Both the position numbers and the translations under genes were made by a program. Below are positions 49,670 to 57,589 of a stretch of DNA of 64,000 nucleotides, piece by piece; position 1 is the first letter of the stretch; the number at the start of each line of letters is the position of its first letter. The stretch spans positions 62,001 through 126,000 of the forward strand of contig NZ_NNBL01000020.1 of NCBI RefSeq assembly GCF_002803065.1. Direction: 5' to 3'. A model generated the notes under the pieces. The model searched no databases, was not told where the DNA came from, and saw only the letters and a program-made list of their open reading frames with translations. This DNA comes from Streptomyces sp. CB01635 (GTDB lineage: Bacteria > Actinomycetota > Actinomycetes > Streptomycetales > Streptomycetaceae).

Positions 49670-51493
49670 TCACGGAGTGACGATCGCGAAGTCCGGATCG
49701 TTCTCGTCGAGGACCGAGAGCAGGGTGTCGAGGGCGCCCAGGTCGCCCGAGTGATAGACGCCGTGGAGACCCTTCCCGGCCAGCAGGGTGAGGAGTTGGG
49801 GCTTCGTCAGCGTGAGGGAGAGGTCCGCGCTGTCGGCGGGCCGGGTCGTACGGGTGTGGACCAGGACCCCGTTGTGCAGCGTCATGCGGTACATCTCGCC
49901 CAGGTCCGACAGATGCCAGTGCAGGGTGAGCGAGTGGTCCCACGCCCTCGGCCCGTCGACCCGGACCGCGAGCGAGTCGAAGAGCTGCTCGATGTTCAGC
50001 GCGTCGCCCATGTTGCCGCCGCCGATGCTGGTCGCCCTGACCTCGCCGCGCAGCTCCTGGGCGCCGGTGAGGTAGCAGTTGCGCCAGGTCGCGCACTCCG
50101 CGCCGTGCGCGAGCCGCTCGAAGGTCTCCGCGAGCAGCTCCTTGGCGTCAGCGCTGTCCGGCGCGGCGAACACGGCGTGCCTCAGGAGCTGGGCGGCGAA
50201 CCGCAGATCGCCCTCCTCCAGGTACGTACGCGCCTTGCCGAGCACCGCTTCGAGCCCGCCCATGCAGTCGACGTAGCGTTCGGCGGTCTCGGTGGGCGGG
50301 TGCTCCCACAGGGATGCGGGATTGCCGTCGTACCAGCCCATGTAACGCTGGTAGATGGCCTTCACGTTGTGGCTGACGGAGCCGTAGTAGCCGCGCGCGT
50401 GCCAGGCCGCGGAGAGCGCGGGCGGCAGCTCGATCAGCTCGGCGATCTCCGCCCCCGTGTATCCCTGGTTGAGCAGGCGCAGCGTCTGGTCGTGCAGATA
50501 CGCGTACACGTCGCGCTGCTCGGCGAGGAACGACCTGATGCGGTCCGAGCCCCAGGTCGGCCAGTGGTGCGAGGCGAACAGGACGTCCGCGTCGTGGCCG
50601 AAGAGCTCGATGGCCTCGTTGAGGTAGCGGGCCCAGATCCGGGCGTCGCGGACCACTGCGCCGCGCAGGGTCAGGATGTTGTGCAGGTTGTGCGTGGCGT
50701 TCTCGGCCATGCACAGGGCGCGCCGCTGCGGCAGCAGGAAGTTCATCTCCGACGGCGCCTCGGTGCCCGGGGTCATCTGGAAGCGGAACACGACGCCGTC
50801 GAGGGTCAGTTCCTGTCCTGTGTGCCGGACCTCGACCGTGGGCGCCATCAGCCCCGCGGTGCCGGTGGACGCGGTGAAGCCGAGCCCCATGCCCACGAGA
50901 CCCTCGGGCCCGCGCTCCAGGTTGGCGCCCGTGTAGTAGGTGCCGCGGCGCAGCATCGCCGCACCCGCGTACACGTTCTCCGCGACGGAATGCTCCATGA
51001 AACCCTGTGGAGCGATCACGGGTACGTCGTCGTCGGCTCCGATGACGCCGAGCACACCGCCGAAGTGGTCGAGGTGGGAGTGGGTGAACACGACGGCGGC
51101 GACGGGCCGTTCGCCGCGCTGCGACCGGTAGAGCTCCAGCGCGGCGGCCGCCGTCTCCGCGGAGGCGAGCGGGTCGACGACCACGACACCGTGGTCGCCC
51201 TCGATCAGCGTCATGTTGGAGAGGTCGAACCCGCGTACCTGGAAGACGCCCTCGGTCACCTCGAACAGGCCTGCCCGCGCGCACAGTTGGGACTGCCGCC
51301 ACAGGTTCGGGTGCGCGGTGTCGGGACAGTCCTCGTCGAGGAACGCCGTGTCGTCGAAGTTCCACACGACACGACCGTCCTCGGCCGTGACCGTCGAGGA
51401 GAGCGGCGGAGAGACAAGGCCCCGGTCCGCCTCCTCGAAGTCGGACCGGTCGGCGAAGTCGGGGGCGGAGTCGGGGGTGTCGGAGGTGGTCAC
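49670..51493 (-). CDS. Alkyl sulfatase, metallo-beta-lactamase type (BDS1/SdsA-like)
   Basis: 607 aa from GTG at 51493 (GGGAG upstream); longer in-frame starts lack support. N-terminal metallo-beta-lactamase domain with FTHSHLDHFGGVLG as zinc motif, GYYGSVSHNVKAIYQRYMGWYDGNP and the alkylsulfatase dimerisation region, then a C-terminal SCP2-like lipid-binding domain (about 490-607). These enzymes hydrolyse linear primary alkyl sulfates such as SDS to alcohol and sulfate. No signal peptide is seen, so it should act in the cytoplasm, which requires uptake of the ester. Confidence 0.92.
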   Translation of the reverse strand: MTTSDTPDSAPDFADRSDFEEADRGLVSPPLSSTVTAEDGRVVWNFDDTAFLDEDCPDTAHPNLWRQSQLCARAGLFEVTEGVFQVRGFDLSNMTLIEGDHGVVVVDPLASAETAAAALELYRSQRGERPVAAVVFTHSHLDHFGGVLGVIGADDDVPVIAPQGFMEHSVAENVYAGAAMLRRGTYYTGANLERGPEGLVGMGLGFTASTGTAGLMAPTVEVRHTGQELTLDGVVFRFQMTPGTEAPSEMNFLLPQRRALCMAENATHNLHNILTLRGAVVRDARIWARYLNEAIELFGHDADVLFASHHWPTWGSDRIRSFLAEQRDVYAYLHDQTLRLLNQGYTGAEIAELIELPPALSAAWHARGYYGSVSHNVKAIYQRYMGWYDGNPASLWEHPPTETAERYVDCMGGLEAVLGKARTYLEEGDLRFAAQLLRHAVFAAPDSADAKELLAETFERLAHGAECATWRNCYLTGAQELRGEVRATSIGGGNMGDALNIEQLFDSLAVRVDGPRAWDHSLTLHWHLSDLGEMYRMTLHNGVLVHTRTTRPADSADLSLTLTKPQLLTLLAGKGLHGVYHSGDLGALDTLLSVLDENDPDFAIVTP

Positions 51494-51727
51494 TTCGGTC
51501 TCCCAAGGATGGTGTCGGCGGCGCGCTTCAGTGCCGGAGGACGCGCGCAGGAACAGCGCCACCACCTGCGCCATGTGCTCGATCTCGGAGGGTCCACGCT
51601 CTCGTCCGGGGCGTGGACCAGGCACTGCGGTTCCTCCACGCCCATCAGGAGCCGTACACCGCCATGGCCGGAGCGGCCCGCGGACTCGCCACCGACGCGG
51701 TCGTCATCAGCGCCGGCGTGCCCCACT
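51494..51727. other. Gap with a possible gene remnant
   Basis: No intact gene. On the + strand a frame ending at a stop at 51741-51743 contains ALVRGVDQALRFLHAHQEPY followed by ARGLATDAVVISAGVPHFTA, which has a protein-like composition but no start signal and no family I recognise. It may be the 3' remnant of a lost gene. Confidence 0.35.
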
Positions 51728-51805
51728 TCACGGCGGCGCCGTGACCGGTGCCGCCGCCCTCGTCCGCGGTCCCGGTTCGTCGGACGGGACATCCATGGTG
51801 GTCAT
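51728..51805 (-). CDS. 25-codon ORF with a strong ribosome-binding site
   Basis: ATG at 51805 preceded by GGGAGGG at a good distance; the frame (starting MTTMDVPSDEPGPRTRAAAP) ends after 25 codons. It sits between the DUF488 gene and the alkylsulfatase gene on the same strand. It could be a leader peptide, a truncated gene or a chance frame. The product has no hydrophobic segment. Confidence 0.35.
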   Translation of the reverse strand: MTTMDVPSDEPGPRTRAAAPVTAPP

Positions 51806-51931
51806 ACGGGCCCTCCCAGGTCGCGTCGTTGCACAAAATTGGCATAGCTTGTGCCGTTTCGCACCTGCTGTCGGGTCGGCCCGTACGCACGAGGGGTGCG
51901 GCGGGACCCGATCCGCGCCGTCCCCGGACGG

Positions 51932-52315
51932 TCAGCTCTCGGTCAGATGCCGCACCAGCACCGGCACATGGCTGTGTTCGATGTCCTTGACCGAGGTGAC
52001 CAGCGTGACCGTGCCCGTACGGGCCATCGCGCGCAGCTTGTCCGTCAGCTCCACGCGGTCCGGCTCCGCGAGCTCGTCGCGGTAGCGGCGCTCGAACTCC
52101 TGGAAGCGGGATGTGCGGTCCTCGTGGTACCAGGAGCGCAGCGCGGAGGACGGTGTCAGGTCCTTCATCCACGCCTGGACGTCGGCCCGTTCTTTGGAGA
52201 CGCCGCGCGGCCACAGGCGGTCCACCAGGACCCGGGTTCCGTCGTCCGCCGAGGGCGGATCGTAGACCCGGCGGACGCGGAAGTGCGGTTCGGAGCTCTT
52301 GGAGCGTTCTGTCAT
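51932..52315 (-). CDS. DUF488-family protein
   Basis: 127 aa. DUF488 core: VRRVYDPPSADDGTRVLVDRLWPRGVSKE, then KDLTPSSALRSWYHEDRTSRFQEFERRYRDEL and LVTSVKDIEHSHVPVLVRHL. In most actinomycete members the R-V-Y-D, DRLWPRG and W-(Y/F)-H segments are conserved, as here. The biochemical role is unknown; family members are often near stress or redox genes. It is divergent from the HdeD-like gene. Confidence 0.88.
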   Translation of the reverse strand: MTERSKSSEPHFRVRRVYDPPSADDGTRVLVDRLWPRGVSKERADVQAWMKDLTPSSALRSWYHEDRTSRFQEFERRYRDELAEPDRVELTDKLRAMARTGTVTLVTSVKDIEHSHVPVLVRHLTES

Positions 52316-52452
52316 GGCCCAATTGTGCGGAGTTTCCCGGCGTCGTGTCCGCGGTTGTCCGCCGCTCCGGTGACGGCCCCCGGATGCCGGAGGCGTACGT
52401 CGTTCGCCTCACCCGAGTGGCGGGCGCGCCGACGTCGTGTGAACAGTCGGAC

Positions 52453-53085
52453 ATGACGCACGCACCGCACGAACCCCGAACCCCGGCGGCCGAAGAGACC
52501 CGCGAGGAGCGCACTTCCCCGCCCGAGGGTCCCCTCGGGCGCCTGGCTCAATCCGCCTGGCAAGTAGTGCTCCTGGCAGGCATAGCCGCCCTGATCCTGG
52601 GCGTACTGGTCCTGGTCTGGCCCGGGGCGTCCCTGTTCGCCGCCGGAGTGCTCTTCGGCGTGTATCTCCTGGTCACCGGCGTATTCCAGCTGGTGGCCGC
52701 GTTCGGCACGCATGTCACCACCGGGCTGCGCGTGATGGCCTTCATCAGCGGCGCGGTGTCGATCCTGCTCGGCCTGTTCTGCTTCCGCGGGGCGACGCAG
52801 TCGATCCTGCTGCTCGCGCTGTGGATCGGTATCGGCTGGCTGTTCCGCGGCATCACCCAGACCGTCGCGGCCGTCTCCGACGAGGCGATGCCGGCGCGCG
52901 GCTGGCAGATCTTCCTCGGCGTCGTGAGCGCGCTGGCCGGTGTGGTCCTGATCGTCTCGCCGTTCGAGTCCGTCGCCGTACTCACCCTGGTCGGCGGCTG
53001 CTGGCTGCTGGCGGTCGGCGTCGTGGAGATCGTCACGGCGTTCCAGCTGCGGAGCAAGGCGAAGCGGATTCCGCACGGGGTGTGA
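52453..53085 (+). CDS. HdeD-like (DUF308) membrane protein
   Basis: 210 aa. A charged N-terminal tail (about 35 residues) is followed by six hydrophobic helices arranged as three hairpins: WQVVLLAGIAALILGVLVLVWP, ASLFAAGVLFGVYLLVTGVFQL and, near the end, VAVLTLVGGCWLLAVGVVEIVTAF, the repeated DUF308 pattern. The E. coli prototype contributes to acid resistance at high density; here a general stress-related membrane role is a guess. It is a single gene ending at a bidirectional hairpin. Confidence 0.87.
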   Translation: MTHAPHEPRTPAAEETREERTSPPEGPLGRLAQSAWQVVLLAGIAALILGVLVLVWPGASLFAAGVLFGVYLLVTGVFQLVAAFGTHVTTGLRVMAFISGAVSILLGLFCFRGATQSILLLALWIGIGWLFRGITQTVAAVSDEAMPARGWQIFLGVVSALAGVVLIVSPFESVAVLTLVGGCWLLAVGVVEIVTAFQLRSKAKRIPHGV

Positions 53086-53110
53086 CGGGGGTCCTGAAGG
53101 CCGGTACGCG

Positions 53111-53144
53111 CGCGCCGGGCGCCCACATCGGGACGCCCGGCGCG
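53111..53144. terminator. Bidirectional hairpin terminator
   Basis: 11-bp arms CGCGCCGGGCG and CGCCCGGCGCG with a 12-base loop, between the convergent HdeD-like (+) and ABC-2-like permease (-) genes. Confidence 0.7.
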
Positions 53145-53168
53145 ACGGCTCCGGTCTGTCGGTGACGG

Positions 53169-54317
53169 TCACACCGCGACCGTCTCCTCCATCTCTTCCT
53201 CTGCCGCCTCTTCCGCTGCTGCCTCTTCTTCTGCTGCCGCCGTGGAGCGGGCAGGCGCCTGAGTCACGCTGTGCGTGACGTGCTGCCGGGGCTCGACCTC
53301 GACGGCACCGCGCCGCCGCTCCGTGAGCGCGGCAAGCCCCGTCAAGGCCAGGCCGACGACGAGCCAGACAGCCAGTGTCCACACGTTCCTGGCCAGGTCG
53401 TGGCTGCCGAAGTAGAGCAGGCTGCGCGAGCCCTCGACAAAGCCGGCACCGTTCCAGAAGGCGTGCAGGGTGCCGAAGAAGCCGTTCTGCAGCTCGGGCC
53501 GGTAGAGGCCGCCGGAGCTGGTGAAGTTCAGCATCACGAACAACACCATGAGCGCGAGCGTCGTCCACCGCTTCAGGAACGTGTGCAGACCCACGCCGAT
53601 GAACAGAATGCCCGCCGAGTAGAGCCAGGACATGGCCCACATGCCCCACAGGCCGTGGTGGGCCAGGTGGAACACGGGTCCCGCGAGAGCCGCTCCGACG
53701 AGGCCGACCACGCCGGACACACCGACCACGAGCGCGGCCCGCGTCCGCATCGACAGGGCGGACCCCGCCGCGCCGATCACGGCCACCGACGCGTACGAGC
53801 CGATGCTCAGCGCCACCAGCAGGAAGAACAGCCCCTGACCCGTCGGGTCGTCCGAGACGGTCGGGGTCACGTCCGTCACCTTGAGCGGCACGCCCTGCTG
53901 CGTGGCGACGGGGGTGAAGATCTTCTCGGCGGTGATCGCGCTCATGTCGGACCCGGCGGTGGCGACGATCAGCTCGGGGGACTTCGCGCTCAGGACGTAC
54001 GCGCCGTCGATGTCACGGGACTGAAGCTGCTCCACGGCCGCCGGGCGGCTGTCGAGCGTACGGACGTCGAGCGCGTCGCCGGCCTTGTCCTTCACCGTCT
54101 GGGCGAAGACCTTCGCCTCGGGCCCCGCCCCGACGACCGCCACCGGCAGATGGTGCGGCTCGGGCGCCACGAAGGCCCCCATGTACGCGAGCCCCATGCC
54201 CAGGCACATCAGCAGCGGGGTGATGAGGTGGGTCAGCACATGGCGCAGCGCCGGATTCCGCACGCCGTGCACGGCGCCCGCGGACTCGGAGCGATGTGCC
54301 TTGTGATCGGCGGGCAT
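53169..54317 (-). CDS. YhgE/Pip-like ABC-2-type membrane protein
   Basis: 382 aa from ATG at 54317 (GGAGG seven bases upstream). One N-terminal helix (VLTHLITPLLMCLGMGLAYMG) precedes an extracytoplasmic domain of about 140 residues. Five more helices follow, in the ABC-2 permease/YhgE arrangement (LFFLLVALSIGSYASVAVIG, MWAMSWLYSAGILFIGVGLH, FVMLNFTSSGGLY). The C-terminus ends in an unusual run of Glu and Ala (EEEAAAEEAAEEEMEE). No ATPase partner is adjacent. TACAAC repeats precede the gene. The function is unknown. Confidence 0.8.
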   Translation of the reverse strand: MPADHKAHRSESAGAVHGVRNPALRHVLTHLITPLLMCLGMGLAYMGAFVAPEPHHLPVAVVGAGPEAKVFAQTVKDKAGDALDVRTLDSRPAAVEQLQSRDIDGAYVLSAKSPELIVATAGSDMSAITAEKIFTPVATQQGVPLKVTDVTPTVSDDPTGQGLFFLLVALSIGSYASVAVIGAAGSALSMRTRAALVVGVSGVVGLVGAALAGPVFHLAHHGLWGMWAMSWLYSAGILFIGVGLHTFLKRWTTLALMVLFVMLNFTSSGGLYRPELQNGFFGTLHAFWNGAGFVEGSRSLLYFGSHDLARNVWTLAVWLVVGLALTGLAALTERRRGAVEVEPRQHVTHSVTQAPARSTAAAEEEAAAEEAAEEEMEETVAV

Positions 54318-54349
54318 GGGCAGGACCTCCAGCTGGTTGGGTTGGTGTT

Positions 54350-54377
54350 TACAACCTTTCACGTTGTACTCTACAAC
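54350..54377. promoter_or_regulatory. TACAAC repeats upstream of the YhgE-like gene
   Basis: TACAAC (54350-54355), its reverse complement GTTGTA (54363-54368) and TACAAC again (54372-54377): an inverted repeat with 7-base spacer plus a direct copy, in an AT-rich patch 33-60 bp upstream of the start. A TetR- or MarR-type operator is plausible, but no regulator gene is adjacent. Confidence 0.5.
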
Positions 54378-54453
54378 TATCTCGGCGGGATGGGGTACGG
54401 GGGAGGGTGTGACGATGGCCACCGCGGCCCCGCGGCGGCCACCGCATGTGCCG

Positions 54454-55344
54454 TCAGCCCTGCTGGAGCTCGAGCTGGTACTCGTACGTCCGATGCGTCG
54501 GCAGGTAGCCGAGTCCGTCGTTCACGGCGCGCATGTGCGTGTTGCTGTCGGCGGTGTCCGTGAGCAGGCCCCCGAGCTTCGGGTGGCGGCCGCGGGCGCG
54601 GAGAACGGCCTCGGCCTTCATCCAGCGCGCGAGGCCGTGGCCGCGGTGCTCGGGCAGCACGCCCGTGCCGTAGTGCTGTCCGTCGCCCGTGCCGTCGCCG
54701 GGGACGACGAGCTCGGTGAACCCCACGACGGTGCCGTCGGAGGCGTCGACCGCCACGACCGTGTCGAGGTGTTCGCCGCGTTCCTCGACCGCCTTGGCCA
54801 CCGCACGGACGCGGTCCACGTCCCACGCGACCGTCCCGTAGTCGGTGTCGTCCATGGGCATGTCGTCCATGGCGCGACGCGACGCGGCGAACGTCGCGGC
54901 CAGGTGGTCCGGAACCGTCCCTTCCCAGGAGACGAGCCGGTATCCGGGGTGCTCCGCGCGCGCCGTCCGAGTGAGGGCCGGGACGTCCGCTTCCGCGAGC
55001 GGGAGTCGCGCGTACGTCAGGTTCAGCACCCGGCGGAACCCTCGCGCGGCCAGGAACAGGTCCGCGGGTGAGCCGTCGTCGGCCGGGGCGGTGAGCGAGC
55101 GCCGCCCGTCGTCCTTCGCGGCCGTCACCGCCGCGTCGAGGAGCCGGGTGCCGGCGCCGCGACGCCGTTCCGCGGGATGGACCTGGAGGGCCAGCTGGGC
55201 GAGATGCCGCTGCCCGTCCCGGTCGATGAGCCGCAGGAACGCGGACCCGACCGGGTTTCCGTCGGTGTCGGACGCCAGCCAGGCGAGGCGGCGGCCGTCC
55301 GGGCCGCCGGACGGATCGGTCAGCGGTGTCAGGTTCAGCGACAA
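54454..55344 (-). CDS. GNAT acetyltransferase, two-domain
   Basis: 296 aa from a TTG at 55344, chosen because AAGGAG lies six bases upstream and no other start fits. Two GNAT modules: residues 1-140, with LALQVHPAERRRGAGTRLLDAA as acetyl-CoA loop, and residues about 150-296, with GTGVLPEHRGHGLARWMKAE. Tandem GNATs of this length occur among mycothiol-synthase-like and antibiotic-modifying enzymes; the acceptor is unknown. It is a single gene. Confidence 0.87.
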   Translation of the reverse strand: MSLNLTPLTDPSGGPDGRRLAWLASDTDGNPVGSAFLRLIDRDGQRHLAQLALQVHPAERRRGAGTRLLDAAVTAAKDDGRRSLTAPADDGSPADLFLAARGFRRVLNLTYARLPLAEADVPALTRTARAEHPGYRLVSWEGTVPDHLAATFAASRRAMDDMPMDDTDYGTVAWDVDRVRAVAKAVEERGEHLDTVVAVDASDGTVVGFTELVVPGDGTGDGQHYGTGVLPEHRGHGLARWMKAEAVLRARGRHPKLGGLLTDTADSNTHMRAVNDGLGYLPTHRTYEYQLELQQG

Positions 55345-55539
55345 GAGGGCTCCTTGTACAGGGAGTTGAGGACGCGGCTGAACCTAACCACGGGCGCGCG
55401 CCCCCGCAAAGGGATTGACCGCGCGGTCCCCCGGAGCCGGAACCGTCCGCCCGCGCCCATTCCTTATTTCTGAAACGAGTTCTACTGTGTGCGCCGTCAG
55501 GACCGGGACCCGGTGTACCAGCGACCGCCAGGAGGGGCC

Positions 55540-56730
55540 GTGCACCTCGAATACACGCCCGAGCAACAGCAGTTGCGCGCGGAGCTGCGCGCCTACTTCG
55601 CGGAGCTGGTGCCCGACAACGCGTACGCCCGCTACGAGGATCCGGCCGCGCAGAAGCGGTTCTACCGCGAGACGGTGCGCCGGCTCGGCACCGACGGATG
55701 GCTCGGCGTCGGGTGGCCGAAGGAGTACGGCGGGCGCGGCCTGACGCCCATGGAACAGTTCATCTTCTTCGACGAGGCCGCGCAGGCGGGCGTGCCCCTG
55801 CCGCTCATGGCGCTCAACACCGTCGGCCCCACGATCATGCAGTACGGCAGCGACGAGCAGAAGGCGTACTTCCTGCCGAGGATCCTCTCCGGAGAGCTCG
55901 ACTTCGCCATCGGCTACAGCGAGCCCGACGCGGGCACCGACCTCGCCGCGCTCAAGACGCGGGCGGTGCGCGACGGGGACGAGGCAACCGGCCACTACAC
56001 GGTGAACGGGCAGAAGATCTGGACGACCAACGGCGACACGGCCGACTGGGTGTGGCTCGCCGTGCGCACCGACCCGGACGCCCCGCCGCACAAGGGCATC
56101 ACCATGCTCCTGGTGCCGACGTCGGACCCCGGCTACTCCTGCACCATCATCAACACCCTTGCCTCGCACGACACCACGGCCAGCTACTACGAGAACATCC
56201 GGGTTCCCGTCAGCCGCCGCGTCGGTGAGGAGAACAAGGGTTGGCGCCTCATCACCAACCAGCTCAACCACGAGCGCGTGACGCTCGCCGCCCACGGCAC
56301 CATGGCGATCCGCGCGCTGCGCGACGTGCAGCGCTGGGCCATGGACACCAAGCTCGCCGACGGGCGCCGCGTCATCGACCTCGGCTGGGTGCGCAAGCGC
56401 CTCGCCCAGACGCACACCCGGCTCGACGCGATGAAACTCCTCAACTGGCAGATGGTGAACGCCGTCCAGGAAGGCAGCCTCACCCCGCAGGACGCCTCCG
56501 CCGTAAAGGTGTACGGCTCCGAGGCGCGCCGCGAGGCGTACGCCTGGCTGATGGAGGTCGTCGCCGCGGCGGGAGCGCTCAAGGAGGGCTCGGCGGGCGC
56601 CGTCCTGCACGGCGAACTCGAACGCGGCTACCGATCAGCCGTGATCTTCACGTTCGGCGGCGGCAACAACGAGATCCAGCGCGAGATCATCTCCTGGATA
56701 GGCCTGGGCATGCCCCGCGTCCGCCGCTGA
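55540..56730 (+). CDS. Acyl-CoA dehydrogenase
   Basis: 396 aa from GTG at 55540 with GGAGGGG upstream; a longer frame starting at 55489 is unsupported. Acyl-CoA dehydrogenase fold: N-terminal helical domain (QQQLRAELRAYFAELVPDNA), the flavin loop AIGYSEPDAGTDLAALKTRA and GQKIWTTNGDTADWVWLAVR, and the C-terminal FTFGGGNNEIQREIISWIGLG. It introduces an alpha,beta double bond into an acyl-CoA with FAD. It stands alone, convergent with an SDR gene. The sequence is of the FadE type seen with branched or steroid-derived acyl chains, without certainty. Confidence 0.9.
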   Translation: MHLEYTPEQQQLRAELRAYFAELVPDNAYARYEDPAAQKRFYRETVRRLGTDGWLGVGWPKEYGGRGLTPMEQFIFFDEAAQAGVPLPLMALNTVGPTIMQYGSDEQKAYFLPRILSGELDFAIGYSEPDAGTDLAALKTRAVRDGDEATGHYTVNGQKIWTTNGDTADWVWLAVRTDPDAPPHKGITMLLVPTSDPGYSCTIINTLASHDTTASYYENIRVPVSRRVGEENKGWRLITNQLNHERVTLAAHGTMAIRALRDVQRWAMDTKLADGRRVIDLGWVRKRLAQTHTRLDAMKLLNWQMVNAVQEGSLTPQDASAVKVYGSEARREAYAWLMEVVAAAGALKEGSAGAVLHGELERGYRSAVIFTFGGGNNEIQREIISWIGLGMPRVRR

Positions 56731-56763
56731 GGCGCCTTTTCGTACGGTCGTTGGGACGCGGGG

Positions 56764-57462
56764 TCAGCCGAGCTGCCCGGACGGCCGCATGGTGATGTGG
56801 TTGATGTCCACGCCCGCGGGCTGGTTGACGGCGAAGACGATCGTGTCCGCGATGTGTTCGGCGGTCATCGCCGGCGCCGCCTCGGGGGTGCCGCCGCGCT
56901 GGTCCCAGAACGGGGTGTCCACCACCCCGGGGGCGATGACGGTCACGCCGACCCCGTCCTTGCCGACCAGCAGCCGGGTGTTCTCGGCCAGCGCGTGCGC
57001 GGCCCACTTGGTGACCGAGTACAGGTTGCCGGGCGTGTTGCGCACCCCCGCGACCGAACCGATGATCACGATCCGGCCCTTGGACGCCCTGAGGTGCGGC
57101 AGGGTCTCCCGCACCAGCAGGGCCGGGCCCAGGACGTTGGTGAGGACCATGGCGCGCATGTCCTCGGGGGCGTGGCTCTCCAGGTTGCCGGGCAGTGAGA
57201 AACCGGCGTTGGCGATGACGTTGTCCAGCCGGTCCCACGCGTCCACCACGTGGCGCACGGCGGAGGCGACGTCGTGTTCGTCGCTGGTGTCGCCTGGGAT
57301 CGTCAGCAGCCGCTCGCCCGCTGCGGCCGAAGCGGCGAAGGCGGCGAGCTTGTCCGCGTCACGTCCGGTGACGGCCACGCGGTGGCCCTGCTTGAGCAGG
57401 GCGCGGGCGGTGGCGGCGCCGATTCCGGTCGAGCCACCGGTGATCAGCGTGACGGGTTCCAT
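56764..57462 (-). CDS. Short-chain dehydrogenase/reductase
   Basis: 232 aa. Classical SDR: LITGGSTGIGAATARALLKQG at the N-terminus, NAGFSLPGN, catalytic Ser in IIGSVAG, and YSVTKWAAHALAE with the YxxxK pair, then VIAPGVVDTPFWDQRGG. It is an NAD(P)-dependent alcohol dehydrogenase or ketoreductase of unknown substrate. It converges on the acyl-CoA dehydrogenase gene (33-bp gap) and follows the mannosyltransferase gene on the same strand (127 bp). Confidence 0.88.
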   Translation of the reverse strand: MEPVTLITGGSTGIGAATARALLKQGHRVAVTGRDADKLAAFAASAAAGERLLTIPGDTSDEHDVASAVRHVVDAWDRLDNVIANAGFSLPGNLESHAPEDMRAMVLTNVLGPALLVRETLPHLRASKGRIVIIGSVAGVRNTPGNLYSVTKWAAHALAENTRLLVGKDGVGVTVIAPGVVDTPFWDQRGGTPEAAPAMTAEHIADTIVFAVNQPAGVDINHITMRPSGQLG

Positions 57463-57589
57463 GTGACGGCCTCCTGCGTGGTGTGGCCATCGGGGATCCG
57501 CCGGGATCCTGGACGTCGATGAACGCGTGGTGGCGCGTGAGGTCGACCGGCTCCGGGCCCCGGTTCCCCGGAACGCCCGCACTATAACT

